64,000 nt of DNA from Mesaphorura yosii (taxonomy: Eukaryota > Arthropoda > Collembola > Poduromorpha > Tullbergiidae): positions 1 through 64,000 of the forward strand of contig WIXG01000274.1 of NCBI GenBank assembly GCA_009869945.1. Reading direction: 5' to 3'. The translations under genes were made by a program, and so were the position numbers. How positions within the stretch are numbered: the stretch's first letter is position 1; every line of letters begins with the position of its first letter. Below are positions 22,724 to 34,258 of the stretch, piece by piece. The notes under the pieces were generated by a model. It saw only the letters and a program-made list of their open reading frames with translations, ran no database searches and was not told where the DNA came from.

Positions 22724-23305
22724 ATTCAATTTGCGTGTATAATTTTGATTCTGAGAAATAATAAAAAATTTGTTCTTTAGGTATTCGTATTGCCAATTTG
22801 ATTAGACTCGATTGATTGGTCGTATAGCTGCAATGTTAATCTTGTCTGCGTAATGGAAAGTTAATCGACTTCTTTTTGAGAGTTGGACTTGGTGTCATTT
22901 GCATTCCATTCCCGCAGCTGCCCATGTTTGTCAGTCAACTCAGCAGTGGTCAGGTCTGATGACGCATTTCAATTTGAAGTCTCACCTTTCCAGAATTTCA
23001 AGTGTGATCTGAGAAGTAATCCCCAATCCTAAGTAACTACGTTAGTCGATCGCGACAATGTGGAATACTTGTCAACTGTAGTCTGGCTTGCGTGCGATGA
23101 AACTATGTCAAGTGGACGCTGTTCATTCGCTCCTTCTTTATCAGCTCTTCAATTTTGTCACCGTCACCAGCAGGTTTCATTATCTGAAGTCAGTCAGCAG
23201 CCGTTTTTGAATTCAAGCTCAAACTGGTGCTCTCAAACGAGGAGCGTCAGCATGGGATTAATTAAGCAATCGAAAATTCAACATTCATTAGTTTGCAAGT
23301 GTCCT
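22724..23305. other. Intergenic between the two peritrophin genes
   Basis: Carries an AATAAA at 22760-22765 just after the first peritrophin stop codon, then about 0.5 kb of presumptive upstream sequence for the second gene. No coding exon is supported. Confidence 0.5.
22760..22765 (+). terminator. Poly(A) signal of the first peritrophin gene
   Basis: Canonical AATAAA 37 bases after the stop codon, embedded in an A-rich run. Confidence 0.6.
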
Positions 23306-23340
23306 TATAAAACTGGGTGAGATCAGAAATGTATGTCAGT
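23306..23340 (+). promoter_or_regulatory. TATA box plus initiator of the second peritrophin gene
   Basis: TATAAAA at 23306-23312 is followed by a TCAGT initiator at 23336-23340, with 32 bases from the first T of the TATA box to the initiator A. The predicted transcript start is about 43 bases upstream of the ATG at 23381. Spacing and motifs match a classical arthropod core promoter. Confidence 0.7.
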
Positions 23341-23380
23341 TTCTCATTGAACCTTGGTCCTGGTAAATTGGCAGCCTCCC

Positions 23381-24694
23381 ATGATGAATTCTCTCAAATT
23401 GTTCTCCGTGCTCGTGGCACTGTTCTGCGTCTATGGCGGATTCGTTTTAACACAAACCACCGACGGGGTAAGCTCCACCACATAAAACTTAAACGTTTAC
23501 TACGGACAACTGAATGCAATGGGTGATTTCTTTTGATCCAGTATGAGGTCGTATGCCCCGATGAGGAGTCAGTAATTCCACATTGGAATTGCTCTCTCTA
23601 CTACCAATGTGCGAACGGAATTCCCTACCTTCAGGTAACTCATCTCTATATCTCGCAGCTGGTCAATTTAGTTGACGGGTATCCGTAATAACAATGAGTG
23701 TTTTTCAATTAAATGAAGGAATGCTCCGTTGGCTTGTACTTTAATCCAGCCACCGGGCAATGTGATTACCCGGAGGAGGTTAGGGAATGCGACGAACATG
23801 GTATGTCTGAAATGTATTAATGAAAGCTGTCAGGATATCAACAAAACGAATATCAATAGGCACCAATAGGCCACCAATTGGGTCAACCACGACAACCACC
23901 CCAATCCCTACAACCACTACAACTCCTACAACCACCACCCCAACCCCTACGACGACTACGCCGACTCCCACCACAACAACTCCAACTCCAACTACTACCA
24001 CACCCACCCCGACCACTACTACGCCAACGACAACAACAGAACCACCTCTGTGCCCTCCAACAGGCGTTGAAGATTTTCCATACCCCGGAAATTGTTCACT
24101 GTTCATCAGATGTATCGGTGGAGTTCCTTTCACTGAACAATGTGCGGAGGGCCTTCTCTTCGACAAAATCGACAAAGTCTGCAAACCTGCGGCTGATGCT
24201 GTCTGCGATGACCTTGAGGAACCTCCTACAACAACATCTGAGCCGCCAGAGTTTACCTGCCCAGATTCAGGTAAAGTCACACAATTTCCATACATCAGTT
24301 CTAAATTCTTCATTGAACTTTCCTAACATTATTGAATCTTGCAGGAATTGAAACATTCCCACACTTGACCAACTGCAGCCAGTACTACTTGTGTACTGAG
24401 GGGCATCTTTTGGTCCAAACGTGTGCCTTCGGACTGTACTACGACGCCGCACCAAACGTGAAGCAGTGCAATTTTGCGGAGACAGCCACCTGTGACTCGG
24501 AGTGTCCTGAAGATGGAATCCACTACCGTCCAATTCGAACTGCAGCTTGCGACTACTACAAAGTATGCTTCAATGGTTCGTCTGTCAACCTGAGATGCGC
24601 CGAAGGAACAAGATATCACCCGGTGGAACAACGCTGCGTGCACGTGGACGCGTACACGTGTCCGTACGCTGGAATGGAATCACTCTTTTTGTAA
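23381..24694 (+). CDS. Peritrophin/mucin-like protein with four chitin-binding (CBM14) domains
   Basis: A secreted chitin-binding protein related to the upstream gene. Exons 23381-23467, 23542-23634, 23719-23800, 23860-24270 and 24345-24694 give 340 residues. The signal peptide is MMNSLKLFSVLVALFCVYGG. CBM14 domains are at about 33-85 (NCSLYYQCANG, GLYFNPATGQCDYP), 150-202 (NCSLFIRCIGG, GLLFDKIDKVC), 220-277 (NCSQYYLCTEG) and 279-332 (CDYYKVCFNG, GTRYHPVEQRC). A single long TTTTxP linker separates domains 1 and 2, whereas domains 3 and 4 abut. Introns interrupt domain 1 in the same style as the neighbour. A clean TATA/initiator promoter lies upstream and AATAAA at 24775-24780 downstream. ATG 23381 or the adjacent 23384 starts the protein. 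Confidence 0.93.
23884..24045 (+). repeat. TTTTPTP mucin repeat array
   Basis: Tandem units of roughly 24 bases encode TTTTPTP-like repeats, with Thr codons varied among ACA, ACC, ACG and ACT. The antisense strand is open as a Val/Gly run, which is a shadow of this repeat. Confidence 0.85.
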
Positions 24695-26702
24695 TTTCAA
24701 AATATGTGACTAGCCCGTAAAGATTCTGCAATCGCAGATCTTCTTTCAGCGCGCTGGTGTCGCGTCAATGTTAAAATAAATAATTTCTGCCATTTTCCAC
24801 CAACGCATTTATTTGACAGTTCAACTTTTACATTTCGAGTACGGTCAATTTTTCCACTGTGATAAATAGAACACGGCAATTCATTCAAACGGAGACGGGA
24901 AACGGACAGGTTACGAAGCACAGCGAACAGTGTGCACATTTGTGCATGAATGTGTGTAGCATGACCTTTCTCCACTAAACTTGACTTTCATTAGAGGACA
25001 CTACGCTGTACTTTCTCCAGCAAATCCCCGTCTAGCAGTCCGCCTCTTCTCGGTGACGCATGAGCCTCTTCCAGTAAACAGCAGCCAAAAGCAGCCAGCA
25101 TATCCAGCCAGCCTTATATTTGCTTTACTATGTTGGAGTGCTACAAAGGAGTTTTTTTGCCAAATCGAGGACACGCCAGCCCGAGCACGAGAAAAGAAGA
25201 CCGTGATCGATATTTTGAGATGGGCTTCGCTCTCTTTCTCGTTTACCTTTCACTCTGCCAGCAACTTTCTTCGCCGTGTTTCACAGCGCTGCTCCTTCCA
25301 ATAGTAAAGTTTTCCACGGCTGAGACTCAGCAAAAGTGAAAGCAAGTTTAGACGCGTAGGCTCAGGCTCAAATTCGACTGCGTTGAGCAGTGGTATTGGT
25401 TTACACCCCACCCAGATTCCTCGACAAAGTTACGCGTTCCTGGCTCATTCATTCCTTTTTGGATCAGTCCTACACAACATTTAAAAATTTATTGCCTAAT
25501 CGTTCTCATTACTCCGTCACCCATGCAGAAGTGAGTGCAATCTCGACTCGCCCTTCGCATCGACAAAACTCAAAGCATGTGAATTATTTAATGTGGATTG
25601 TGCCTGAACAATTAAGTCCATGTGATAAAAGAGTCCATGTTCGGCTTGAAATTCAGAACGAGAAACACTCCTAGTCAGAAAAACAGCTTGCGATGGGGCG
25701 ATCATTGTTTTCAGTGTGATTTAGTTTAACTTCCCTTGTTATTGTTGCCATTTGCTAGTTCCTTTCATCTCACGTCTCACCCGAACCTCAAATTTTCTCT
25801 TTTGTTCGTCACAATCATCTTTAACATTTACTCTGTAAGTTATTTTTAATTTAACGTCCGAGCCCCGCATTTCCCACAAAGTGATATGAAGTCAACAATA
25901 ATTAATTGAGTTCAGCAATACTCGTCATCGCCATCGTCTTCAAGTCTTTACCTCGTTTGTGACATTCTCTGCAACAAATACATATCGCGCAACATATCAA
26001 GCCAAAGTAGGTTCCTATTAGGAATTGCTGACTGTACGAATTGTTCCAGTACGCGTACGAGTACGTAAGGAATAAAGGAAAGTGTCTTCCATTAAAAAAA
26101 ACTGTGTCATATCATATTTGTAATAACTCGTCGATACCTGTCCTACACTTTGCTGTGAAGTGAAGTGGTGCTACGGTTCTAAGAGTTTTGGAACTACGTG
26201 ACGGTGCTTGTACTTGAAATTCATCGCTGGTGCTCTACATTGCAAACCACTTAAACGCAACGCTATCAGTCGACAGGCAAACATTATGTGTTTGCTGTAA
26301 GGCCTTGGGTTTGCCTACCTTCAGAAAATTGCATGATGTAAATTCTCTGGACTCTAAAATCATAAAATCAGGTACGAGTGCCCATTCGTCGTTTTCGTGT
26401 TGCTTTTGTATGTTCGCTTTAATAATCATCCAGCATAACCAATCAAAAATGATAAAATGCAACGTGACAAATGGTACAAAACCAGACACTCGATGCTGAA
26501 ACAAAATACCATGATGTAGTCTTCCGGCATTCGATTAGTATTACGACATGAAATCATGGAAGCTTTTGTTTCAAGCACATACTTGGCAGTTGACGCTACG
26601 AGCAAAATTAATAATTCTACTGCCTTAATCGGCAATATCGTCTGAATGACCTGTCTGATTGAACAAATGAAGTGTGCGATTCGAATTTTTGTACACTGCT
26701 TA
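24695..26702. other. Intergenic after the peritrophins, no gene seen
   Basis: Begins with the 3' UTR of the second peritrophin (AATAAA at 24775-24780). The rest is AT-rich with no supported gene and may include distal upstream DNA of the choline transporter. Confidence 0.45.
24775..24780 (+). terminator. Poly(A) signal of the second peritrophin gene
   Basis: Canonical AATAAA 80 bases after the stop codon, repeated partly in an A-rich context. Confidence 0.6.
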
Positions 26703-26993
26703 TCAGCTAGGAAATCCCCGCATAAAATTGCTGGAACGCTTTCCTGAGAAATCAGCAGCCATAAAAGTGATTCTCATAAAATCTTTTATGAGCTGGAATC
26801 CATGCAAAGTTAGTGGTTGATTTACGAGCAATGGTCTTATTTTCTGCTTAAAGGCTTCGGGCACGTTTTCCGAAATAAAAGTTGGAAAATGCTGCTTACT
26901 TTCTGATATTTCCCGTACTGCGGACGTGTTCATGTAATAAATTATGAGGAAAGAGAAAGAAGTAATAAAGGCCCTTTGAAAACTTGCGTGCAT
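26703..26993 (-). CDS. Candidate small secreted peptide precursor (tentative)
   Basis: An uninterrupted 96-codon frame from a true ATG at 26993 (context GGAACATGC). The N-terminus MHASFQRAFITSFSFLIIYY resembles a signal peptide ending near NTSA. No internal stops occur and there are no cysteines. Near the C-terminus sits FSGKRSSNFMRGFPS: a Gly followed by dibasic Lys-Arg, the layout of an amidation and convertase cleavage site in neuropeptide precursors. It lies about 0.85 kb upstream of the choline transporter on the opposite strand. I recognise no peptide family. It could equally be a chance frame in AT-rich DNA or one exon of something larger. Confidence 0.28.
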   Translation of the reverse strand: MHASFQRAFITSFSFLIIYYMNTSAVREISESKQHFPTFISENVPEAFKQKIRPLLVNQPLTLHGFQLIKDFMRITFMAADFSGKRSSNFMRGFPS

Positions 26994-27846
26994 GTTCCTG
27001 GACGTGGTCTACACGAATTAGGAATTAGTGTGTATGGGTCGGTCACGTAGTTATTTTTGGAGTACGTCCAGAATGAATATGACCCGTCTGCTGTTGATTT
27101 CCTGCATTTGCCAAGTACATGACTACAGCGAATCAATACGTTATGACTGCTTTTTATTGGAGCATAAGTATATGCTACTGCTGCTACTAAGCCAGGTCCA
27201 AGTGAAAAGTAATGGAACATTTAGCACACGTACGCGATGTATGAGCAATTCTCGGCACGGTACGGCAACGGTAACTCTCAAAGCGCCGAGCCGAGCAGTC
27301 AATTTCCGTGAAGGGAATGTCTGACGGCAATTTTTGTACGTACCGAAAAAAGAAAAGAGAAATGTTTTCTTTGCATGCCGTCTTAATAATCAAGAGCGAG
27401 CTCACGGCAGAGTGGAGTGGACCTTCTTACCTTCCTAAGTGCTAGGCATTCGATTAAATACGCACGCAGCATTTATGATTCCTTAATCGAGCCTAGGTTA
27501 TATTTACAAACACGGGACGAGTGACGGAGTGACGTGCGGCAGGCCCGCTTGCCTTGAATGTCTAGATGTCCATTTCCCCTTGCCATTTCGGTGTTTACAT
27601 TTGCCTTTTGCATTGCAGGTCCGTTTATATCTTCCTCACGAGAAAATTGAACTGAGTAAATTACGTCAGCGCACTTCACCACCCATCAACCATCATCATT
27701 CATTCCTCAAGCATATGATTGGCATCGATTTCTCCTTGATTCAAATTTAAATAAAGCCACACGTCAAAAATATATTACAAATCTACCAAGCACTAATTTC
27801 GTGACAACAACCCAAACGAAGCAAGAAACAACCACAAGCAATCAGA
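26994..27846. other. 5' flank and probable 5' UTR of the choline transporter gene
   Basis: No coding exon is supported. The last 70 bases before the ATG at 27847 are A-rich and C/A-biased, as expected for an arthropod 5' UTR. No TATA box was recognised at a convincing position. Confidence 0.45.
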
Positions 27847-30800
27847 ATGTTGATTGGCGGCATCATTTCAATTGTGCTCTTCTACCTCGTCATCCTCGCC
27901 GTGGGCATCTGGGCCGGGAGGAAGAAGGAAGGTGGAAATGATTCGGAGGAGGAGGTTATGCTCGCGGGTCGGAATATCGGGCTCTTTGTCGGCATCTTCA
28001 CAATGACGGCCACGTGGGTCGGCGGTGGGTACATCAATGGCACGGCTGAAGCCATCTACACGACGGGACTCGTCTGGTGTCAAGCACCGTTTGGATACTC
28101 ACTCTCACTCGTCTTTGGTATGCGAACTATGACATATTGGAGACCAGAGTAATGGAATGAATATAAAAATGATCGATGTTAGCGAGACCTTTGGAATTGG
28201 AAAGAAAGGAAGGAGAAAGGGCGATTGGCGATTGAAACAAAGTGGCACCGCATTAGCCAAATAAGACCCACATCAATGGAATATGAAATTGATGAATGAC
28301 TTGAGAGCATGGCAGGCAGGGCAGGGCCATGGGTGCTGTGAAACTTGTGCACTTTTCGTTCTCTCGCAGATTAATTACTTTGGCCTTGTCCTGAGTTCTT
28401 TGTAGTCGCAGAGCATTTGCATAAGCGGTTGCCTTTCCCGGTAATACATTTCTAATGCCACTTTTGATTTTCTAATGGTCTCCTCACATTTGACATTCGT
28501 TACGCAGCTCAGCACAGTGCGCGCCTGCAAAATGCCCATGCATCGTTCGACATCGCTTTGTTCTAATTTCCAGGTGGGATATTTTTCGCAAATGAGATGC
28601 GGAAGCAGGGCTACGTCACCATGCTGGATCCCTTGCAAGACGCCTTTGGCGAGAGGATGGGCGGACTCTTGTTTCTCCCAGCACTCTGTGGTGAAGTCTT
28701 TTGGGCTGCTGGGATTTTGGCTGCACTGGGAGCTACCTTGGCCGTCATCGTGGACATGGAACACAACACGAGCGTGATTGTGTCGGCGTGTATTGCCGTC
28801 TTCTACACGCTGTTTGGTGGTCTCTACAGCGTGGCGTACACAGATGTGCTTCAGCTATTTTGCATCTTCATCGGGCTTGTAAGTTTGCGTGTTAAATGTG
28901 CCTGAATTTAGCTTACGTGATGGAATAAAAGTCCTAGAATACTGGAAAGAAAGAGGCACTAAAAGTAAACAAACCATAAATGCTAGTCAATGCCGCCCTA
29001 CTTTTTCCCGATTCGATCGGTATTTAATAAATTAAATAATCTACAATCCATATTGATTGACTGATTTCCCGATTTCAAGTTGACAGTAGCGCTCTGTTCT
29101 TATTTTCAGTGGATGTGCATTCCTTTCGCACTGGTCCATCCAGCTGTGGGGTCTCTCACCGAAGGTACGCAAGACTGGATCGGGACGGTCGAACGGAGGG
29201 ATTACGGTCAGTGGGTTGACAACGGACTTCTTCTCATTTTTGGTGGAATTCCTTGGCAGGTACGAAATAATTTAGTTAACTGTAAGAAATGTATGGTGAC
29301 ACTTGACATTTACACAACTCGGCACTTATGTCTAATGCTTCTTATGCCTCCCAAAGGTGTACTTTCAACGAGTGCTCTCCAGCAAGAGTGCGACGAGAGC
29401 CCAACTTTTGTCGTACGTGGCTGCGTTCGGCTGCTTCACGATGGCATTGCCGCCCGTTCTGATCGGCGCAATTGCTCGTGTCACAGGTACCGAAATGAAT
29501 GAGCTTGTCACGTGGCAGCGTTTAATATTTAATTGGTTTCAGATTGGAATGAGACGGACTATGGAAGAGAAAATGGATCTCCAGCAGACCAGAAGCAGTC
29601 TGAAATGGTGTTGCCACTCGTCATGAAGTACTTGAATCCAGGCGTCGTCTCTTTCTTTGGTCTCGGCGCTGTCTCTGCTGCCGTGATGTCATCGGCCGAC
29701 TCGAGCGTCCTGTCTGCTTCATCCATGTTTGCGAGAAATATCTACCGACTCACTTTCAGGCCAAAAGTAAGCAGCTTTTGCTAATTTATATTCCAGCGCG
29801 CTGCAGCTGAAATGAAATGATCATAAATGAGATTTCATAATATTTTGACGTTGTGTCTCATTAATATTCATAAAGGCATCCGAGATGGAGATTATTTGGG
29901 TGATGCGAGTTTCTATCTTGGTGGTTGGTGCTCTCGCGACATTCATGGCCCTAACGATTCCTAGCATCTACGGACTCTGGTAAATTACACATTATGACGA
30001 ATGCTTTATGCTTTCCCTCCCCTCTAGGCCATCCTTTGACACTCTTTCTCTTGCTCTTTGCTAATAAATGACACTGATGGGGACGAGAATCGGACGACTG
30101 CTGTTTCTTTTATGTGCTAATCCAATTCTTTCATTCTCTCCCTCACAGGACAATGTGTTCTGATCTTGTCTACGTTATTCTGTTCCCTCAAATGATCATG
30201 GTAATCCATTTTCGAAAATTCTGCAATACTTATGGAAGTCTGGCTGCCTACTTGATTGCACTCTTCTTCCGTCTCGCCGGGGGCGAAGATATGCTGGACC
30301 TGAAACCGTGGATTCACTACCCGTACGCTCATTTCTTTTACTAACGAGAGTATTAGTTGCGAGCGTACTACTACTATCAGTTCTATTGTTATTGCAGGTA
30401 CTACGATTACGAGAGAAAAGTTCAAGTGTTTCCATTCAGAACGTTCTGCATGGCCCTCTCGCTCGCGACGCTGGCAATAATCTCCAAGATTACAGATTAC
30501 GTTTTCCATTCCGGGATTCTGGGGCCCAAGTACGACATATTCCGCTGTGTAGTCAACATTCCAGAGGATCGAATAAGGGTAATTTGTGTTTATGGCTTGT
30601 ACCACATGTAGCAACAAGAAAATTCATTCATTGTCGTAATTTTATGCAGATGGGCGAGCCGACCGAGCAAGGAGAGATGACTGTGATGACAGCTGCAATG
30701 ATTTCGAAGTACTGTGCGATGGAGGAGATGAACGGACGTGTCAATCCGGCATTGAGTGACTCTGAAGAAGAGTCGAATGGCAAAGGTGCTGTGGTTGGCA

Positions 30801-30928
30801 CGAACTCAATTAAGAAGAAGGGATCTGGGAAGGGAAAGTCGGAGCGAGAAAAGCCTCTGAGCGAGGATGAGAACGAGAAGCGACCGGCCGGAGTGAAAAG
30901 TGTCAAGCAGTACCAGACTAAATTGTAA
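27847..30928 (+). CDS. SLC5A7: High-affinity choline transporter (CHT1)
   Basis: Na+/Cl--dependent choline uptake into cholinergic terminals, the rate-limiting step for acetylcholine synthesis. Nine exons: 27847-28117, 28574-28878, 29110-29259, 29357-29486, 29543-29766, 29876-29979, 30149-30322, 30398-30578, 30650-30928; 605 residues against about 580 in human. Family marks specific to [19 protein letters not shown] at 54-69, [67 protein letters not shown] and [18 protein letters not shown]. The first membrane span begins right after the start Met. The C-terminal cytoplasmic tail is unusually charged ([24 protein letters not shown]). The first intron (28118-28573) is the largest at 456 bases. 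The nearest strong poly(A) signal is about 2 kb downstream. Orthology is secure. Confidence 0.97.
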
Positions 30929-32932
30929 TACCAGCAGCGCGCACAGGTTGGCCTTCAGCAGTCATTTCACAGTAGTCAGACTGGGCACTATGTAAAGAGT
31001 GCTTCTTGGCGCCGAGGGCTTTGGTTTTTTCCTCCGTGATTGTCATTCAGATAAGATGCAGATTTAGCTGATTTGTTCCGGTTGATTTCAGGCTCTCGTA
31101 TCGTACATTATTGATTTGATTCTGTTCTCAGTCAGGACAGACCAGAATTATTGAGCCGTGCAGTAATAATTGTACCTATAGACCATTATTAATGTTATAG
31201 TTGATTGCAAATCAATAGCAGCTATGCTATAGGACATTTAGAATAGGCGTCGGCAAGATTGCATTGCAAGGACGTCCTGGAAGGGCAAGATAGGCTGTAT
31301 AACAGATTGGATCAATGGTCAGACAACAGTAGAAAGAAATACACGCGCTGAACTCTGGACGCTTTGATAGTACAATATTTTGCAACGTCCAGTGCAATGA
31401 CGTCTTTTCTATCCTTACAATACACTACACGTGAGCATAATTTGATGGTCATCTGAATAATTAATCGAATATTAGCCAAACTGCTGTAAAGTTTTGCGTT
31501 ACATGTTACATGAAGCATGACGTACTATGAATGACACATGACAGTCACTGAGGAAAGAGCCGGCCAGCCCAGACCTAAATATACGGCTTCAGCTAGAGAA
31601 AGCGTGAAAGGTAAGCACTCACAACTCGGGCAACCTTGCAGCATAGCTAACTAGTTTTGATAGCAACATTTAACAACGTAACACGCTACATATCAGAAAT
31701 GCTCGTCCTAAAAATGCATAGTACGAAAATTACTTAAAGATTGAAGAGGCAACTGGAACATATCAGAAACCATTACGATTACGATAGTCGACATAGGCAC
31801 ACAAAACATATCTTTATACGACTGTGGACTGGGCCAAGGCCGAAGCCAGAAGCCATAGGCATAGCCATGGCTATGGCATGTGTAAATTGACAAATGGCAA
31901 GCCAGTCAAATGTAGTAGTAGTCTTTTGCGTAGTCTGTCGGAATTATGATTGTGATTGCAATGTGCTGGATTACTATACAGTAAGGAAAAACAAAAATTC
32001 TATAAAATGGAATAGTCAAATATATGAATCGTAGTTGGATTAGCGAAAGTATACAACATATCAAGTATCAAATCGTGAATATATTGATATTGAACTATTG
32101 ATTATTGTGGAGTAGTAATACGAAGTACTAGTGTATTGGTAGCAATACGAAAGAAATCCAGGTGAATACCATCTTATTGTTGTACTATAAAAGTAACAAG
32201 AACTTTTGACTTTGTATCATTTTTCTGTATTCTCCTGAGTCTCTACGTGTCGTAATTTCAGTATTAACTGTTCAGTGCAATATTTTAGTCTGAGATGATA
32301 TGTAAAGATAACGAACAAAAGGCTGGTCCTAATTTATTAAGCTAGATTTTGACTCTTTGGCGCATGTTTTAATTTCTTGATTTGGTCGATTTCAAGCCCC
32401 ATCCTGCAATGACTTCGAATAAGTACCTGCTCATGTTTTAGTGTTCGAGTTTCCTTCTTATCTATCATTTTTTGTATTGTTCGTACTGATAATTGTTGAG
32501 ATTTTATTGCATTGCAAATGTGCTGTAGTCGCCGTCAAAGTGAGCAATCGCACAATTACTGAATTGTTGTATTATTGATGCACTGATCTCTTGTTATCGT
32601 CCAAGATCTGCATTGCAATCGGAAAGTAAGTTTAGGAATCTCATTGTTAAGATTTACAACGACGACGGATGCAAATACGAAGGTGCTATCATGGAGGAAC
32701 TGTGCTTGTGGTTAGACTTACCGTTACACATTAAGTTTTTAGCCTTTGGTTTCAGAATCCAGCAAATGGAAATGAGTATCTGTTATTTGAGTACATACAA
32801 GAGTTATGAAGGGAGTCGGCACATGCATATCAAAGTGATCTGAAACATAATAGTAAAGTGATGTAAAGTAAAATTATCTATAAATGTAAACTCTATTCTA
32901 TGTACCATTGAGAATATTGAGAACGTAATAAA
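30929..32932 (+). other. Presumptive 3' UTR of the choline transporter
   Basis: A 2 kb AT-rich stretch with no coding potential follows the CHT stop codon and ends at a canonical AATAAA (32927-32932). Treating it as one long 3' UTR is an inference, as earlier cryptic signals could be used. Long 3' UTRs are usual for neuronal transcripts. Confidence 0.4.
32927..32932 (+). terminator. Candidate poly(A) signal of the choline transporter
   Basis: AATAAA within GAACGTAATAAAGATG, followed about 20 bases later by a GT/T-rich stretch (TGCCTTTTCGTGTGTTTC), the arrangement of a functional cleavage site. Confidence 0.5.
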
Positions 32933-34258
32933 GATGAAATATTCTGAACATTACACTGCCTTTTCGTGTGTTTCAAACAATATTAGCATTTATTAACCAA
33001 CAATTGCGAACATAATTTACAACAATAACAATGTACAAAATAATAATAGAGTCAAAGGCTGAGAAGAGTTCGCACTACACGCTAAAACAATACTTTTGAT
33101 CTGCATTGAATGAAGTCGAAGAATGCCACCAGCCTTAAACAATACGTCGGGTCAAAATGGAGCCTGCTTTAAGCCTTAATTCGTCGCTATCGTGCATTGC
33201 GAGTCTCGCCATGCAAGGTTCACGGGTTATCTTAAAAGAAAGTTAAGCTGAAAGCGGACTGAAAAATTGAAGGAGACGTGAAAGATTGAAGCTAAAAACG
33301 AGGAGGAAATTACGGGCTTCAGTGAGAAGTTTAATTTCCCATGAGAATCCTGACTAATACACATCTTCTGCTCTGTTTCAACTTTTGTTACGAAGCTGCT
33401 TATTTTTTTTTTGGCCTATTTCCGTATAAATAATGCACTCAGCCTCACCAGCCCCATTTCTCCTGTCGAGTCGTCGATGTCTAATGTCTATAATGTCTAT
33501 AAGTAGTACAGTAATAGCCTGCCTGCTCGTGCTCGCCTCTGTTCACATTCGAGGCTTCAGTAACTATAATTTTGCCACCTCGTATAATGTCAGTCAATAG
33601 TGTACTGTGTCGTGTCGTCTGGCGAATAAATAACGGACGGGCATGTGATTAATTTCTTTTTTTATTATTACCGCACGGCAGAAGTGGCCAGCAGAAAAGG
33701 AAGCTCTACGAAAATGTTGTAAAACCAGTTTTTTGCAACAAGTTCGTTCCTCTGAAACCCTGTGAGTGCAGTATTAAAGTATAGAATATCACTTGTAGGT
33801 CAACAAGCCAAACCTAAAGAAATGTGTTCACAATACACATGAGTCGTCGCCGACTGCAGAATTGGTTTTGATCTCAAACTGGTTTTTCCTTCATTCGGTT
33901 TGCGTTGCATCCATGCCCAGCGACCATTTGCCATTTGCCGAGTTTCTGATTTCACTTTCGCAATTTTTGATTTAAAAAAACTAGTAAAAGTTGCGGCCCG
34001 CCAGCTTCTTGTTGCACGGCGCAAAATGAAAGTGCACGTTTGTAATACGATGTCATCAATAATTTCATTAGTATCGTTAATTGCACACGTCAGTCCCACA
34101 CCCAAGCATAAAACGTGGCTTTCAGTCTCAACTAGAAACATACTTTCTTCACTCGTTCGTCCGCGTCGCGTGCTGACTTCTGATTTCTTATTCTTCGTTG
34201 AGTCTTCTTCCTGTCGATTATCTTCACGATGAGCGATGATTATTAACTAAATTGGTTC
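32933..34258. other. Intergenic and 3' flank of the Q/N-rich gene
   Basis: No gene is supported. Includes an AT-rich segment with a T run near 33400 and the presumptive 3' UTR of the minus-strand Q/N-rich gene. Confidence 0.4.

Noticed and set aside
23780-24313. Long minus-strand frame made of Val/Gly repeats
   Set aside because: It is the antisense shadow of the Thr/Pro mucin repeat of the second peritrophin gene.
24981-25304. Plus-strand 107-codon frame after the peritrophins
   Set aside because: No ATG-supported domain or splice structure; two overlapping frames are open equally, as expected by chance.
28375-28764. Minus-strand 129-codon frame
   Set aside because: Antisense shadow of choline transporter intron 1 and exon 2.
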